Assembly: GCA_025360015.1 (NCBI GenBank)
Contig: JANYCZ010000059.1
Coordinates: forward strand, 1 to 64,000
Reading direction: 5' to 3'
Source: Verrucomicrobiota bacterium
Lineage (GTDB): Bacteria; Verrucomicrobiota; Verrucomicrobiia; Verrucomicrobiales; Verrucomicrobiaceae
Length of the DNA: 64,000 nucleotides
Part shown: positions 16,309 through 25,108 of the stretch, one piece after another
Layout: each line of letters starts with the position of its first letter
How positions within the stretch are numbered: position 1 is the stretch's first letter
Notes under the pieces: model-generated
Databases searched by the model: none
Told to the model about the DNA's origin: nothing
What the model saw: only the letters and a program-made list of their open reading frames with translations
Program-made: the position numbers and the translations under genes

Positions 16309-19300
16309 ATGAAGCAACTGCTCACCCTCCTCCTCGCCCTCACCGCTTCGCTCCACGCGGAGATCGAACTCAAGCAGGGCGACAGCATCGCCATTCTAGG
16401 CAATGCGCTGCCGGACCGCTCGCAATATTCCGGCTGGCTGGAAACCATGCTGACCCAGGCCAATGCCGGCAAGGACCTCACCTTTCGCAATCTGGCCTTC
16501 TCTGGCGATGAGGTGCAAACCTGGCACCGCATCGACAACTTCGGCACGCGTGACGAATGGCTCACGAAGGTGAAGGCGGACGTCATTTTTGCCTTCTACG
16601 GCTTCAATGAATCCTTCAAAGGCTACGAGGGCATCGCGGAGTTCAAAAAGAACCTCGCCAAGTTCCTCGACGACGCCAAGGCGCAAAACTACAGCGGCAA
16701 GGGCGCGCCACGCATCGTCCTCTTCTCACCCATCGCCCTGCAAAAGCTCGCCAGCCCCAGCCTGCCGCCGGTGGACGAAAAGAACACGAACATCCAGAAC
16801 TACACCGCTGCGATGAATGAAGTCGCCGCAGCCAAGGGCGTGACGTTTGTGGATCTCTACCAGCCCAGCGCCAAGGGCCTGCCGGAAGGCTCGACACTCG
16901 ACGGCCTCTACATCACCGACAGCGGTGAAAAGGCCATCGCCGAGGCCGCCTTCAAGTCCCTCACCGGCAAAGACGCCCCGCAGGTGAATGAAAAGCTGCG
17001 CCAGGCCATCAACGACAAAAACTGGGAGTGGCACCAGCGCTACCGCACCGTGGACGGCTACAACGTCTATGGCGGCCGCTCCGGCCTCGCCTACGCCGCC
17101 GGGGTGGGTGGATTCAAGCAGAACGAGCGCAATCCGGAGAAGCCCTACATTTCCAACTACCAGGTCATGATGGAGGAAATGGCCCAGCGCGATGTGAAGA
17201 CCGCCAACCGCGATCTGCGCGTGCACGCCATCGCCAAAGGCGGCGATCTGGTGGTCAAAGACGACAACCTGCCGTCCGTGGAAAAAGTGCCGACGAACAT
17301 GCCCAATCCGAAGGAGGGCAAGGAGTTCAACAAGGTGCCAATGACCGGCATGACATTCACTCCTGAAGGCCTCGTAGAATTTCCCGACGCGAAGGAGGCC
17401 ATGAAAAACATCCAGCCGGAGGCCGGCCTCAAGCTCACGCTTTTTGCCGATGAAAAAATGTTCCCCGAACTCGTGAAGCCGGTGCAGATGGCCTGGGACA
17501 CACGGGGCCGCCTGTGGATCAGCGCCTGGCGGAACTACCCTGAGCGCACGCCAACGAGCACAAAGGGCGACAGCCTGCTCGTCTTTGAAGACACGAACGG
17601 CGACGGCACGGCGGACAAGATGACCGAATTCGCCGACAACCTGAACTGCCCCACCGGATTCAATTTCTACAAGGACGGCGTCATCGTCATGCAGTCGCCA
17701 AATCTCGTGTACCTCGAAGACACCAATGGCGATGGCAAGAGCGACAAGCGCACCATCCTGCTGATGGGCCTGTGCGCCGCCGACTCCCACCATGAAACCA
17801 ACGCGCTGAGCTATGACTGCGGCGGCGCATTGTATCCAAGCGACGGCGTCTTCCACCGCACGCAGGTGGAGACACTCTACGGCCCTGTGCGCAACACCAA
17901 CGGCTGCATCTACCGCTTTGACCTCAACCGCCGCTCGCTCGAACGCTTCACCACGGACGCCACGGTCAATCCGCATGGCAAGACCTGGGACCGCTGGGGC
18001 AATGCATTCTTCACCGACGCCACCGGCAACGTGAACACCTTTGCCGAGGCCTCCTCCTGCTACCTGCCCCGCGAAGGCGGCGGCAGCGCCAAGCTGCAAG
18101 AGTTCTGGAAACGCCCCGCGCGCCCCGGTGCTGGCAACAACATCATCTCCAGCCGCCATTTCCCCGAAGAGTGGCAGAACAATTTTCTCAACTGCAACGT
18201 CATCAGCTTTCAGGGCATCTGGCGCGTGCCGCTCCTGCCAGACGGCTCCGCTTTGAAAGGCGAGGTCAGCAACGAACTCGTGAAGGCCGATCCCGCCGTG
18301 TATCCCACCTTCCGCCCCAGCGCCGTCAGCGTCGGCCCGGATGGCGCGCTGTATTTCTGCGACTGGTCCAACGCCATCATCGGTCACATGCAGCACCATT
18401 TGCGTGACCCCAATCGCGACCACCTGCACGGCCGCATTTACAAGCTGACCTATGAAGGCCGCGACCTGCTCAAGCCCGTGAAGATCCACGGCGAAAGCAT
18501 CGAACACCTGCTTGAAAACCTCAAGGTGTGGGAAGACAACGTGCGCATGCGCAGCAAGATCGAACTCGCCAAGCATGATGCCGCGAAGGTCGCCGCTGCC
18601 GCTAAAACCTGGGCCGCAAAGCTCGATCCGAGCGACAAAGAATACGAGCACCACCGCCTCGAAGCGCTGTGGACGCACCAGTGGGTCGATGTGGTGGACG
18701 TGGATCTGCTCAAAGCCGTTTTGCAATCCCCCGAACCCCGCGCCCGGGCCGCTGCGACGCGTGTGCTTTGCTACTGGAAAGATCGCGTTCCCGGTGCGCT
18801 CGATCTGCTGAAGGTGGCTGTCAATGATCCTGCCATGCCTGTGCGCATGCACGCCGTCCGCGCCCTCAGTTTTTACCAGCCCACGCCCGATGCGGAGAAG
18901 GCGCTGGAGATTGCCTACGACGTGCTCAAGCAGCCCACTGATTACTACATCGACCACGTCTTCAGCGAATCCCGCAAAGGCCTGCAGTCCGTGCTCAAGA
19001 CCAAGATCCTGCCGAAAGACCCCGGCGCGCTGGCCGAATTCATCGCCAAGACCACCAATGCCGATCTCAAGGGCCTGCCTGATCTGGAACCCGTGCTTGT
19101 CGAAAAACTCACGCGCCCGAAAATCACCGCCGATGTCCGCGCCAAAGCGCTCGAAGAGCTCGCCAAGACTAGCGGTGACGACACGCCCGTCGTACTCGTG
19201 AAGATGCTCCAGCGCATCGAAGCCGCCGACGGCAAACTCAACGCCACTGCCGATGACCTTGGCAAGCTCCTGCTTTCGCAATCGCCCAACCTGCTTGCGC

Positions 19301-20256
19301 GTCACGGCACGCTCATCAAGACTCTGGCCAAAGACGCCAAACAAGCCCCCGTGAAACGCGCCTGCTACGCCGCCTACATCGTCGGCGACAAAACGCCTGA
19401 CAATCTCTGGAAAGCCACCACGGACGGCGGCGAGCGCAACTACCTCATCGAAGCCATCGCTCTCATCCCTGCCAACGAAGCCGCTCTGCGCGCCAAGTTC
19501 CAGCCCCATCTCACCACGATGCTGGGAGACGCCAGCCTCGATGGCGGCCGCCTGCGCGCCGTGCTCACCGCCCTGCCCCTCATGGGTGCTGACCATGCAG
19601 GCGCGAATTTCCAGATTGTCGCGCAGCACCTCATCGACGGCAAAGAGCGCAACGCCGCCGCCAAGGCCCTCATGAAGTTCCCCAAGAACAACTGGGACGC
19701 CACCAAGGCGAAGCCCATCACCGATGCCGTGCTCGCCTACGGCAAGACCATCAAGCCCGCCGACCGCAGCAAACCCGAGTACGTCGAAATCATCGCCGCC
19801 GCCAAAGAAATGGCCGCACTGCAGGGAGATGCGGGCAAAGCCATTCTCACCGAACTGAAAACCATCAGCGTCGATGTCTTCGTCGTCCACACCGTGCATG
19901 AGCAGCTCCGCTTCGACACCACCAAACTTGAAGTCACCGCCGGCAAGCAGTTTGAAGTCATCTTCGAAAACGACGACGTCATGCCGCACAATTTTGTGAT
20001 TGTCCCGCCCGGCAAGCACATGGAAGTCGGCACCGCCGCCATGACCATGACGCCTGACAAAGTGGACAAGCAAGGCCGTGCCTTCATGCCCACCGCATTC
20101 GAAAAAGACATCCTCGCCGCCACCAAGCTCCTCGAACCCGGCCAGACCGAAACCGTCAAACTCAAAGCCCCCTCACAACCCGGCGAATACGAATTCGTCT
20201 GCACCTTCCCCGGCCATGCGGTGCTCATGTGGGGCACGCTGAGCGTGGTGAAGTGA
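16309..20256 (+). CDS. SGNH hydrolase - dehydrogenase propeller - HEAT - azurin fusion
   Basis: Secreted multidomain protein of 1315 residues. Signal peptide MKQLLTLLLALTASLHAE; SGNH/GDSL-like hydrolase (about 20-215; GDSIAILGNALPDR, late DGLYITD); from about 365 a beta-propeller of the TIGR02604 membrane-bound-dehydrogenase type (AWDTRGRLWISAWRNYPE, VFEDTNGDGTADK and LEDTNGDGKSDK calcium-like turns); helical HEAT-like repeats from about 740 to 1180; and a C-terminal azurin-like cupredoxin with His1227 (MPHNF), Cys1298, His1303 and Met1307 in CTFPGHAVLM, matching azurin spacing C-x4-H-x3-M. No CxxCH motif is present, although relatives carry a C-terminal haem domain. The start is MKQLL because it begins the signal peptide. 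A 1115-aa antisense ORF is a shadow. Likely a periplasmic or exported oxidoreductase acting on carbohydrate-like substrates; the substrate is unknown. Confidence 0.88.
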   Translation: MKQLLTLLLALTASLHAEIELKQGDSIAILGNALPDRSQYSGWLETMLTQANAGKDLTFRNLAFSGDEVQTWHRIDNFGTRDEWLTKVKADVIFAFYGFNESFKGYEGIAEFKKNLAKFLDDAKAQNYSGKGAPRIVLFSPIALQKLASPSLPPVDEKNTNIQNYTAAMNEVAAAKGVTFVDLYQPSAKGLPEGSTLDGLYITDSGEKAIAEAAFKSLTGKDAPQVNEKLRQAINDKNWEWHQRYRTVDGYNVYGGRSGLAYAAGVGGFKQNERNPEKPYISNYQVMMEEMAQRDVKTANRDLRVHAIAKGGDLVVKDDNLPSVEKVPTNMPNPKEGKEFNKVPMTGMTFTPEGLVEFPDAKEAMKNIQPEAGLKLTLFADEKMFPELVKPVQMAWDTRGRLWISAWRNYPERTPTSTKGDSLLVFEDTNGDGTADKMTEFADNLNCPTGFNFYKDGVIVMQSPNLVYLEDTNGDGKSDKRTILLMGLCAADSHHETNALSYDCGGALYPSDGVFHRTQVETLYGPVRNTNGCIYRFDLNRRSLERFTTDATVNPHGKTWDRWGNAFFTDATGNVNTFAEASSCYLPREGGGSAKLQEFWKRPARPGAGNNIISSRHFPEEWQNNFLNCNVISFQGIWRVPLLPDGSALKGEVSNELVKADPAVYPTFRPSAVSVGPDGALYFCDWSNAIIGHMQHHLRDPNRDHLHGRIYKLTYEGRDLLKPVKIHGESIEHLLENLKVWEDNVRMRSKIELAKHDAAKVAAAAKTWAAKLDPSDKEYEHHRLEALWTHQWVDVVDVDLLKAVLQSPEPRARAAATRVLCYWKDRVPGALDLLKVAVNDPAMPVRMHAVRALSFYQPTPDAEKALEIAYDVLKQPTDYYIDHVFSESRKGLQSVLKTKILPKDPGALAEFIAKTTNADLKGLPDLEPVLVEKLTRPKITADVRAKALEELAKTSGDDTPVVLVKMLQRIEAADGKLNATADDLGKLLLSQSPNLLARHGTLIKTLAKDAKQAPVKRACYAAYIVGDKTPDNLWKATTDGGERNYLIEAIALIPANEAALRAKFQPHLTTMLGDASLDGGRLRAVLTALPLMGADHAGANFQIVAQHLIDGKERNAAAKALMKFPKNNWDATKAKPITDAVLAYGKTIKPADRSKPEYVEIIAAAKEMAALQGDAGKAILTELKTISVDVFVVHTVHEQLRFDTTKLEVTAGKQFEVIFENDDVMPHNFVIVPPGKHMEVGTAAMTMTPDKVDKQGRAFMPTAFEKDILAATKLLEPGQTETVKLKAPSQPGEYEFVCTFPGHAVLMWGTLSVVK

Positions 20257-20271
20257 TATGGCATAGTTGCA

Positions 20272-20371
20272 CGCGGAGCGTCCTGGAGTGCGCCGGTCCT
20301 CCGGCGCTTTCGAACGTCCCCCTGCCCGCGAAAAGCTCCAGAGGGCTAGAGCACTCAAGAACGCTGCCGCG
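20272..20371. repeat. Paired REP-like palindromic element
   Basis: Two related units face each other between the convergent azurin-protein gene and dnaA. The plus unit reads CGCGGAGCGTCCTGGAGTGC followed by the stem GCGCCGG-tcct-CCGGCGC (20290-20307) and CTTTCG. The minus unit, read from 20371 leftwards, begins CGCGGCAGCGTTCTTGAGTGC and also contains GCTTTTCG. The outer arms form an imperfect 20-bp inverted repeat. The element resembles bacterial BIME/REP pairs and probably also acts as a bidirectional transcription stop. Confidence 0.7.
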
Positions 20372-20401
20372 CCTGCCATGCTCCATGCATGGCGAAGAGC
20401 C

Positions 20402-21835
20402 TCAGTTCTCCTTGATCTTCCCCGCCAGTGAATCCAGCGTGCGCTTGAAGTCGTTGGAACCGGTGATGAGGTTGGTGACGACCTTGCAGGCGTGGATGAC
20501 GGTGCCGTGGTCACGGCCACCGAATTCATCGCCAATCTGCACCAGCGGCAGCTTGGTGAGCGTGCGCGTGAGGTACATGGCCACCTGACGCGCTTCGGCG
20601 ATGTTTTTCGGACGTCGCGGGCCGGTGAGGTCGCTGACGCGCAGATCGTAATGCGTGGCGATGATGCGCTGGATGCGGTCCACGGTGACAGTCTTTGACG
20701 GATCCTCGTCGATCACGTCATGCAGCATCGTGGCGAGCGCGGATTCCGTGGGGACGGAGCCTTCCAGCGAGACATGGGCGGCCACACGCATGAGCGCGCC
20801 TTCCAGCTTGCGCACGTTGATGCGGATGCGCTGGGCCATGAAGTCGAGGATCCATGGATCGAGCGAGACATTGAAGTCGCTCTGCTTGCGGCGCAGGATG
20901 GCAATGCGGGTTTCAAAGTCCGGCACCTGGATCTGCGTGGCAAGGCCCCATTCAAAGCGTGAGACGAGACGGCTTTCGAGATTTTTGATCTCGCTCGGCG
21001 GGCGGTCGCTGGCGAGGACAATCTGCTTCGCGTTGTTGAAGAGTTCGTTGAAGGTGTGGAAGAACTCCTCCTGCGTGCTGTCCTTGCCCTCGAAAAATTG
21101 CACATCGTCGATGAGCAGCACATCCACCTTGCGGTATTTCTGGCGGAACTGGCTGAAGGTCTGGCGCTTGATGGCGTCCACAAACTCGTTGGTGAACTGC
21201 TCGGAGGTGACGTAGCGCACGTTGGCACGTGGTTTGCGCGCCAGCACTTCCTGGCCGATGGCCTGTAGGAGATGAGTCTTGCCAAGGCCGGTGGCACCGT
21301 AGAAAAACAGCGGATTGTAGATGCGGCCCGGCTTCTCTGCCACGGCACGGGCCACGGCCACAGAATAGCTGCTGTTCGGGCCGATGACGTAGCTGTCGAA
21401 GTTGAACTTGGCGTTCAGTCCGGCCTCGCTGAAAAAGCGAATCGGCGCATGGTCAGCGGCATTGACACGCGCCGCCTTGAGTTCAGGCAGGGGCGCGAAC
21501 GCAACGGGGGACGCCTCGGTCGCGACGTGGAATTCGATGACCGTCGGCACTCCAGTCACCTCCGCCACCGCATCGGTGACGGCGGCCGTGTGATTGCTCT
21601 CAATCCACAACTGATGGATCGGATTTGGCACGGTGATGACAAACCGGCCATCATCCGCAAGGCGCCCGGAGGTGCCGCTGAAGCAGCGTTGAAAGTTATC
21701 CCCACCCAGGCGCTTCACCAAAACTTCGCACACTTGATCCCAAACCGTGGGGACAGGCGTGAAGAGTTCAGTGTGTGCATGGTGTGCCGATCCGTTGAGA
21801 GAAGTGTTATTCGTGTGTTCATCGTTGCGCGCCAT
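20402..21835 (-). CDS. dnaA: Chromosomal replication initiator DnaA
   Basis: AAA+ initiator protein that melts the chromosomal origin. From MARNDEH it has 477 residues: an N-terminal domain I (VWDQVCEVLVKRLGGDNFQRCF), a linker, AAA+ domain III starting LNAKFNFDSYVIG with Walker A GATGLGKT (about 180-187) and Walker B VLLIDDVQFF, and a C-terminal helix-turn-helix domain IV with the DnaA signature IGDEFGGRDHGTVIHACK. The ORF track begins 21 codons earlier at a TTG (21898); the ATG at 21835 is preferred. dnaN is not adjacent, unlike the classic dnaA-dnaN order. Confidence 0.97.
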   Translation of the reverse strand: MARNDEHTNNTSLNGSAHHAHTELFTPVPTVWDQVCEVLVKRLGGDNFQRCFSGTSGRLADDGRFVITVPNPIHQLWIESNHTAAVTDAVAEVTGVPTVIEFHVATEASPVAFAPLPELKAARVNAADHAPIRFFSEAGLNAKFNFDSYVIGPNSSYSVAVARAVAEKPGRIYNPLFFYGATGLGKTHLLQAIGQEVLARKPRANVRYVTSEQFTNEFVDAIKRQTFSQFRQKYRKVDVLLIDDVQFFEGKDSTQEEFFHTFNELFNNAKQIVLASDRPPSEIKNLESRLVSRFEWGLATQIQVPDFETRIAILRRKQSDFNVSLDPWILDFMAQRIRINVRKLEGALMRVAAHVSLEGSVPTESALATMLHDVIDEDPSKTVTVDRIQRIIATHYDLRVSDLTGPRRPKNIAEARQVAMYLTRTLTKLPLVQIGDEFGGRDHGTVIHACKVVTNLITGSNDFKRTLDSLAGKIKEN

Positions 21836-22161
21836 GATGAGTGTTTCTGGGAGAGTGAGGTCGGAATGAGGTTGAGAAGCGATGTCGAAGAATTTCAAAC
21901 GGGAGCAATCAGAAGGCCATTGAATATCTTTTTAAATGACGACGCTTTGTATGTCGAAAACGACACGTGAAACAAGCTCTTCTTCGATATATTTTTAAAG
22001 TTTTGATGCGGGCATCGTAAAACATTTAAAAATAAATTCCCATTGGAATGTGGCGTGGACCGTGAAGATCCTGCGAATAGCCGTTTGCAACACAATAGAC
22101 ACGCAAAATACGTGCATGATTTGCCATAGATGCTGTCATGCGCCGGGCTGTGCCGTCGGCA
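21836..22161. promoter_or_regulatory. AT-rich region upstream of dnaA with imperfect palindrome
   Basis: A gene-free stretch of 326 bases, with 21905-22050 strongly AT-rich against the high-GC background. It contains the imperfect palindrome ATTTTTAAA-GTTTT-GATGC / GCATC-AAAAC-TTTAAAAAT at 21991-22033. It must hold the dnaA promoter. The palindrome could also end transcription of the DUF3500 gene coming from the right, be a regulator site, or be part of an origin unwinding region. I found no TTATCCACA-type DnaA box, so an origin assignment is not supported. Confidence 0.5.
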
Positions 22162-23208
22162 TCAATGCGCCTGCTTCACATGCTCACCGAGCAAATCACG
22201 ACCAAAGTCGCCATCAAAGCTGCGCCAGACGCTGTGCACATGATTGGCATCGTTCTGCGTGTTGTCATACTCAAGCAGGAAGGTCTTGCCCTGCACACGG
22301 TAATAATGCGGCTCGCCGCGCTCCTTGCCGCCCGCCCAGGCAAAATAAATCGGGCCGCCGGCTTGAAACTCTGCGCGTGCAGCATCAGCGATTTCAGGGC
22401 GCATGCGGTCAATGTACTCGGAAATGATGCGTGTGAGCATGTCCTTCTGTTTTTCGTTGAGCTCGGAATTCGCGAGACCGGCAGGTGACAGCGCGCTCAC
22501 TTTGTGCTCAGCAGCGGTGATCATTTCCTTGGGGGCTTCCGTGGTGATGAAGGCTGTCTTGAACTGCTCAGGTGTGAGCGACTTGACGAGCTCACGACCC
22601 AGTTCCTCCTCAACACCGAGCACGCGCAGGCCGGTGAGCGGTCCCTGGCGGATCTCTCCTGGATTGGTGCCCATGAACGCAGGGGTGGCGCGGATCATCT
22701 GGCCGTCCTTGAGGGTAAAATTCAGTGACAGGTGATGCCCTTCGACACGCCAGCCCCAGACTCCCTTGTCAGCAGGTTCGCCGAAGATCGAGACAAAGTA
22801 CTTTTCCGGATCACGCTTTTCGCGCGTGGCTGCGCGCTTGGATTCATCCGCGCCTTCCATTTGATAGAGCACTTCTTCGAGGCTCATGATCGTCACCGCC
22901 TTGGCGGAGCCACGAAAGCTGAGACCCGTATTTAAGAGGGCGTGGGCGAGCAGGCGCTGCTGCGGCGTCATCTCCTTGAGTGGCAGCCCCTTGCGCTCAC
23001 GCGGAATGAAATGCCAGTTTTCACGCTCCTCGGCGGCGAAATCGAAACAGGCCTTCGCCTTTTGCTCCGGGGTCAGCGCTGCCAGAAAGACCTTGGCGAT
23101 GGCGGACATCTGGGTGCCAGCATCGTGAGCCTCGACATTGCGCAGAGTGAAACTGGAAAAAGCAAGGCAAATGCCAAGAAACGGTGAGAGGCGCTGAGCG
23201 AGGTGCAT
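22162..23208 (-). CDS. Secreted DUF3500 protein
   Basis: A 348-residue protein with a signal peptide (MHLAQRLSPFLGICLAFSSF) and then the full DUF3500 pattern: FLAALTPEQKAKACFDF, RENWHFIPRERKGLPLKEM, LLAHALLNTGLSFRG, a central GHHLSLNFTLKDG, and the C-terminal YYRVQGKTFLLEYDNTQNDANHVHSVWR. The family is common in Verrucomicrobia and Planctomycetes; no biochemical role is established. The conserved histidines, aspartates and asparagines of the last motif suggest metal or ligand binding. It stands alone between dnaA and the secretion cluster. Confidence 0.88.
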   Translation of the reverse strand: MHLAQRLSPFLGICLAFSSFTLRNVEAHDAGTQMSAIAKVFLAALTPEQKAKACFDFAAEERENWHFIPRERKGLPLKEMTPQQRLLAHALLNTGLSFRGSAKAVTIMSLEEVLYQMEGADESKRAATREKRDPEKYFVSIFGEPADKGVWGWRVEGHHLSLNFTLKDGQMIRATPAFMGTNPGEIRQGPLTGLRVLGVEEELGRELVKSLTPEQFKTAFITTEAPKEMITAAEHKVSALSPAGLANSELNEKQKDMLTRIISEYIDRMRPEIADAARAEFQAGGPIYFAWAGGKERGEPHYYRVQGKTFLLEYDNTQNDANHVHSVWRSFDGDFGRDLLGEHVKQAH

Positions 23209-23403
23209 GGTGGTGAATGAATCGGCGTGAATGGTTGGCGGGGCAAGTCGAACGCTCCTTCCACCAGCGGTTTGTCATTCATTGTCATCAATTTTCGTGT
23301 TTGCGCACGCCGAGTCGTTGACACTTTCCGCCGCGAGGTTGTAGTCTGATGATTATCGTAAAATACCGATTTCTCGTACCACCCGCCACGCCGATCCGAA
23401 TTC

Positions 23404-25062
23404 ATGTACTCCAATGAAGCATACCTCCTCGAACAGCTCGAAGAAACCGGTCAGCTGACCGGGCGTGACATCCAGCAGGCAAAAACGGGGCTGAAACCCG
23501 GCGAGAGCGCCATTGCGGTGCTGATTAAATCGGGAGCGATCACGGATGAGCAGATCGCACGTACGGTGGCGGTGAACTCCGGCATGGAATACGTTGATTT
23601 GAACGGCTTCGAAGCCAACCCTGCCCTGAAGGGGCTCGTTCCTGTGGATGTGGCGAAGAAATATAAAATCGCGCCGCTGGGGATGAATCAGAGCACCTTG
23701 CAGATTGCGGTGGCCGACCCGTTTGATTTCGAAACGCTGGATGCGCTGCCACACGTGCTGCAGCCAGACATTGAGTTCTTCTGCTCCACACCGGCGCTGA
23801 TCAAGACCGTACAGTCCAACATCTATGGCAATGACGCCATTCTTGGCATTGAAACGAAGGGCGCAGACGCTGGCACTTCCTCAGATGCCGATGCCCCGGT
23901 CATCAAGCTGGTGCAGAACCTGCTGATGGAGGCGTTCAAGCAGAAGGCTTCTGATATTCATATTGAACCGCTGGAAAAGGACATCCGCATCCGCTACCGC
24001 ATGGACGGCGTGCTGGTGGACGTGGAGCATCATCCGAAACGCCTGCACTCCGCGATCATCGGCCGTATCAAAATCATGACCGGCTCCATGCAGCTGGATG
24101 AAAAGCGCGTCCCGCAGGACGGCCGCATCCAGATGCACTTCAACGACAAGGAGATCGACATGCGTGTGTCCATCATCCCCACCAACAACGGCGAGAGCGT
24201 CGTCATGCGTGTGCTCGACAAGAGCAGCCTCAAACTCGGCCTGGTGGATTTGGGATTCTTGAGTGATGACCAGGCCTCCTTTGAGCAGCTCATCACACTG
24301 CCGGACGGCATCATTCTGGTCACCGGCCCGACGGGCTCCGGTAAAACGACCACGCTGTACGCCTGCCTCAATTTCATCAACCGCCCTGACCGCAAGATCA
24401 TCACGGTGGAAGACCCGGTCGAATACGAACTCGCCGGGATCAATCAGGTCATGGTGAGGGAAGACGTGGGCATGACCTTCGCTGCGGCACTGCGCGCCAT
24501 GCTGCGGCAGGCGCCCAACATCATCATGCTGGGGGAAATTCGAGACTTGGAGACGGCTTCCATCGCCATCCAGGCCTCGCTCACAGGCCATCTGGTCTTT
24601 AGTACGCTGCATACAAACGATGCCCCGAGCGCCGTGGCACGTCTCACGGACATCGGGGTCAAGCCCTTCCTCACCGCCTCCGCCGTGCGGGCGATCGAAG
24701 CTCAGCGGCTCGTCCGCAAGCTCTGCCCGGACTGTAAACAGCCCGGCTCTCTGTCCACTCATGAACTGCGTTCCCTCGGACTCGAAGCAGCCCAGATGGC
24801 CGAGTCCACCATCATGAACGCCGTCGGCTGCTCCAAATGCCGCCAGCGCGGCTTCCGCGGCCGTATGTCCATCGTCGAAATTTTCAAGATCAACGACGAA
24901 GTGCGCGGCATGATCAATCAGCAGCTCACCACCCCCCAGCTGCGCAAACGTGCGCGTGAACTGGGCATGCGCACCCTGCGTGAGGATGGCATCCGCAAGG
25001 TACTTTCCGGCTCCACCACCGCCGACGAGGTCATTGAGTCGACCATGTCCGACGCCGATTGA
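23404..25062 (+). CDS. GspE/PilB-family secretion ATPase (first copy)
   Basis: Cytoplasmic ATPase that drives pseudopilus or pilus assembly; 552 residues. An N-terminal MshEN-like domain (LLEQLEETGQLTGRDIQQAK) is followed by the secretion ATPase core: SDIHIEPLEKDIRIRYRMDG, Walker A GPTGSGKT at 308-315, an Asp box EDPVEYEL, Walker B region MLGEIRDLETA, and HTND histidine box. A zinc-binding tetracysteine CPDC...CSKC near 440-480 is characteristic of GspE/PilB and absent from retraction ATPases. It is the first gene of a plus-strand run with a second ATPase, GspF and a pseudopilin. Confidence 0.92.
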   Translation: MYSNEAYLLEQLEETGQLTGRDIQQAKTGLKPGESAIAVLIKSGAITDEQIARTVAVNSGMEYVDLNGFEANPALKGLVPVDVAKKYKIAPLGMNQSTLQIAVADPFDFETLDALPHVLQPDIEFFCSTPALIKTVQSNIYGNDAILGIETKGADAGTSSDADAPVIKLVQNLLMEAFKQKASDIHIEPLEKDIRIRYRMDGVLVDVEHHPKRLHSAIIGRIKIMTGSMQLDEKRVPQDGRIQMHFNDKEIDMRVSIIPTNNGESVVMRVLDKSSLKLGLVDLGFLSDDQASFEQLITLPDGIILVTGPTGSGKTTTLYACLNFINRPDRKIITVEDPVEYELAGINQVMVREDVGMTFAAALRAMLRQAPNIIMLGEIRDLETASIAIQASLTGHLVFSTLHTNDAPSAVARLTDIGVKPFLTASAVRAIEAQRLVRKLCPDCKQPGSLSTHELRSLGLEAAQMAESTIMNAVGCSKCRQRGFRGRMSIVEIFKINDEVRGMINQQLTTPQLRKRARELGMRTLREDGIRKVLSGSTTADEVIESTMSDAD

Positions 25063-25108
25063 TTTACATTCCTCGAATCTCCAACGAACTTCAATCTTAC
25101 AGACGACT

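Noticed and set aside
16726-20073. 1115-aa minus-strand ORF inside the azurin-fusion gene
   Set aside because: Antisense shadow; His/Val/Gly-rich low-information protein opposite a gene with recognisable domains.
21836-22161. Chromosomal origin upstream of dnaA
   Set aside because: AT-rich, but no DnaA-box consensus was found and dnaN is not adjacent; kept only as a regulatory region.
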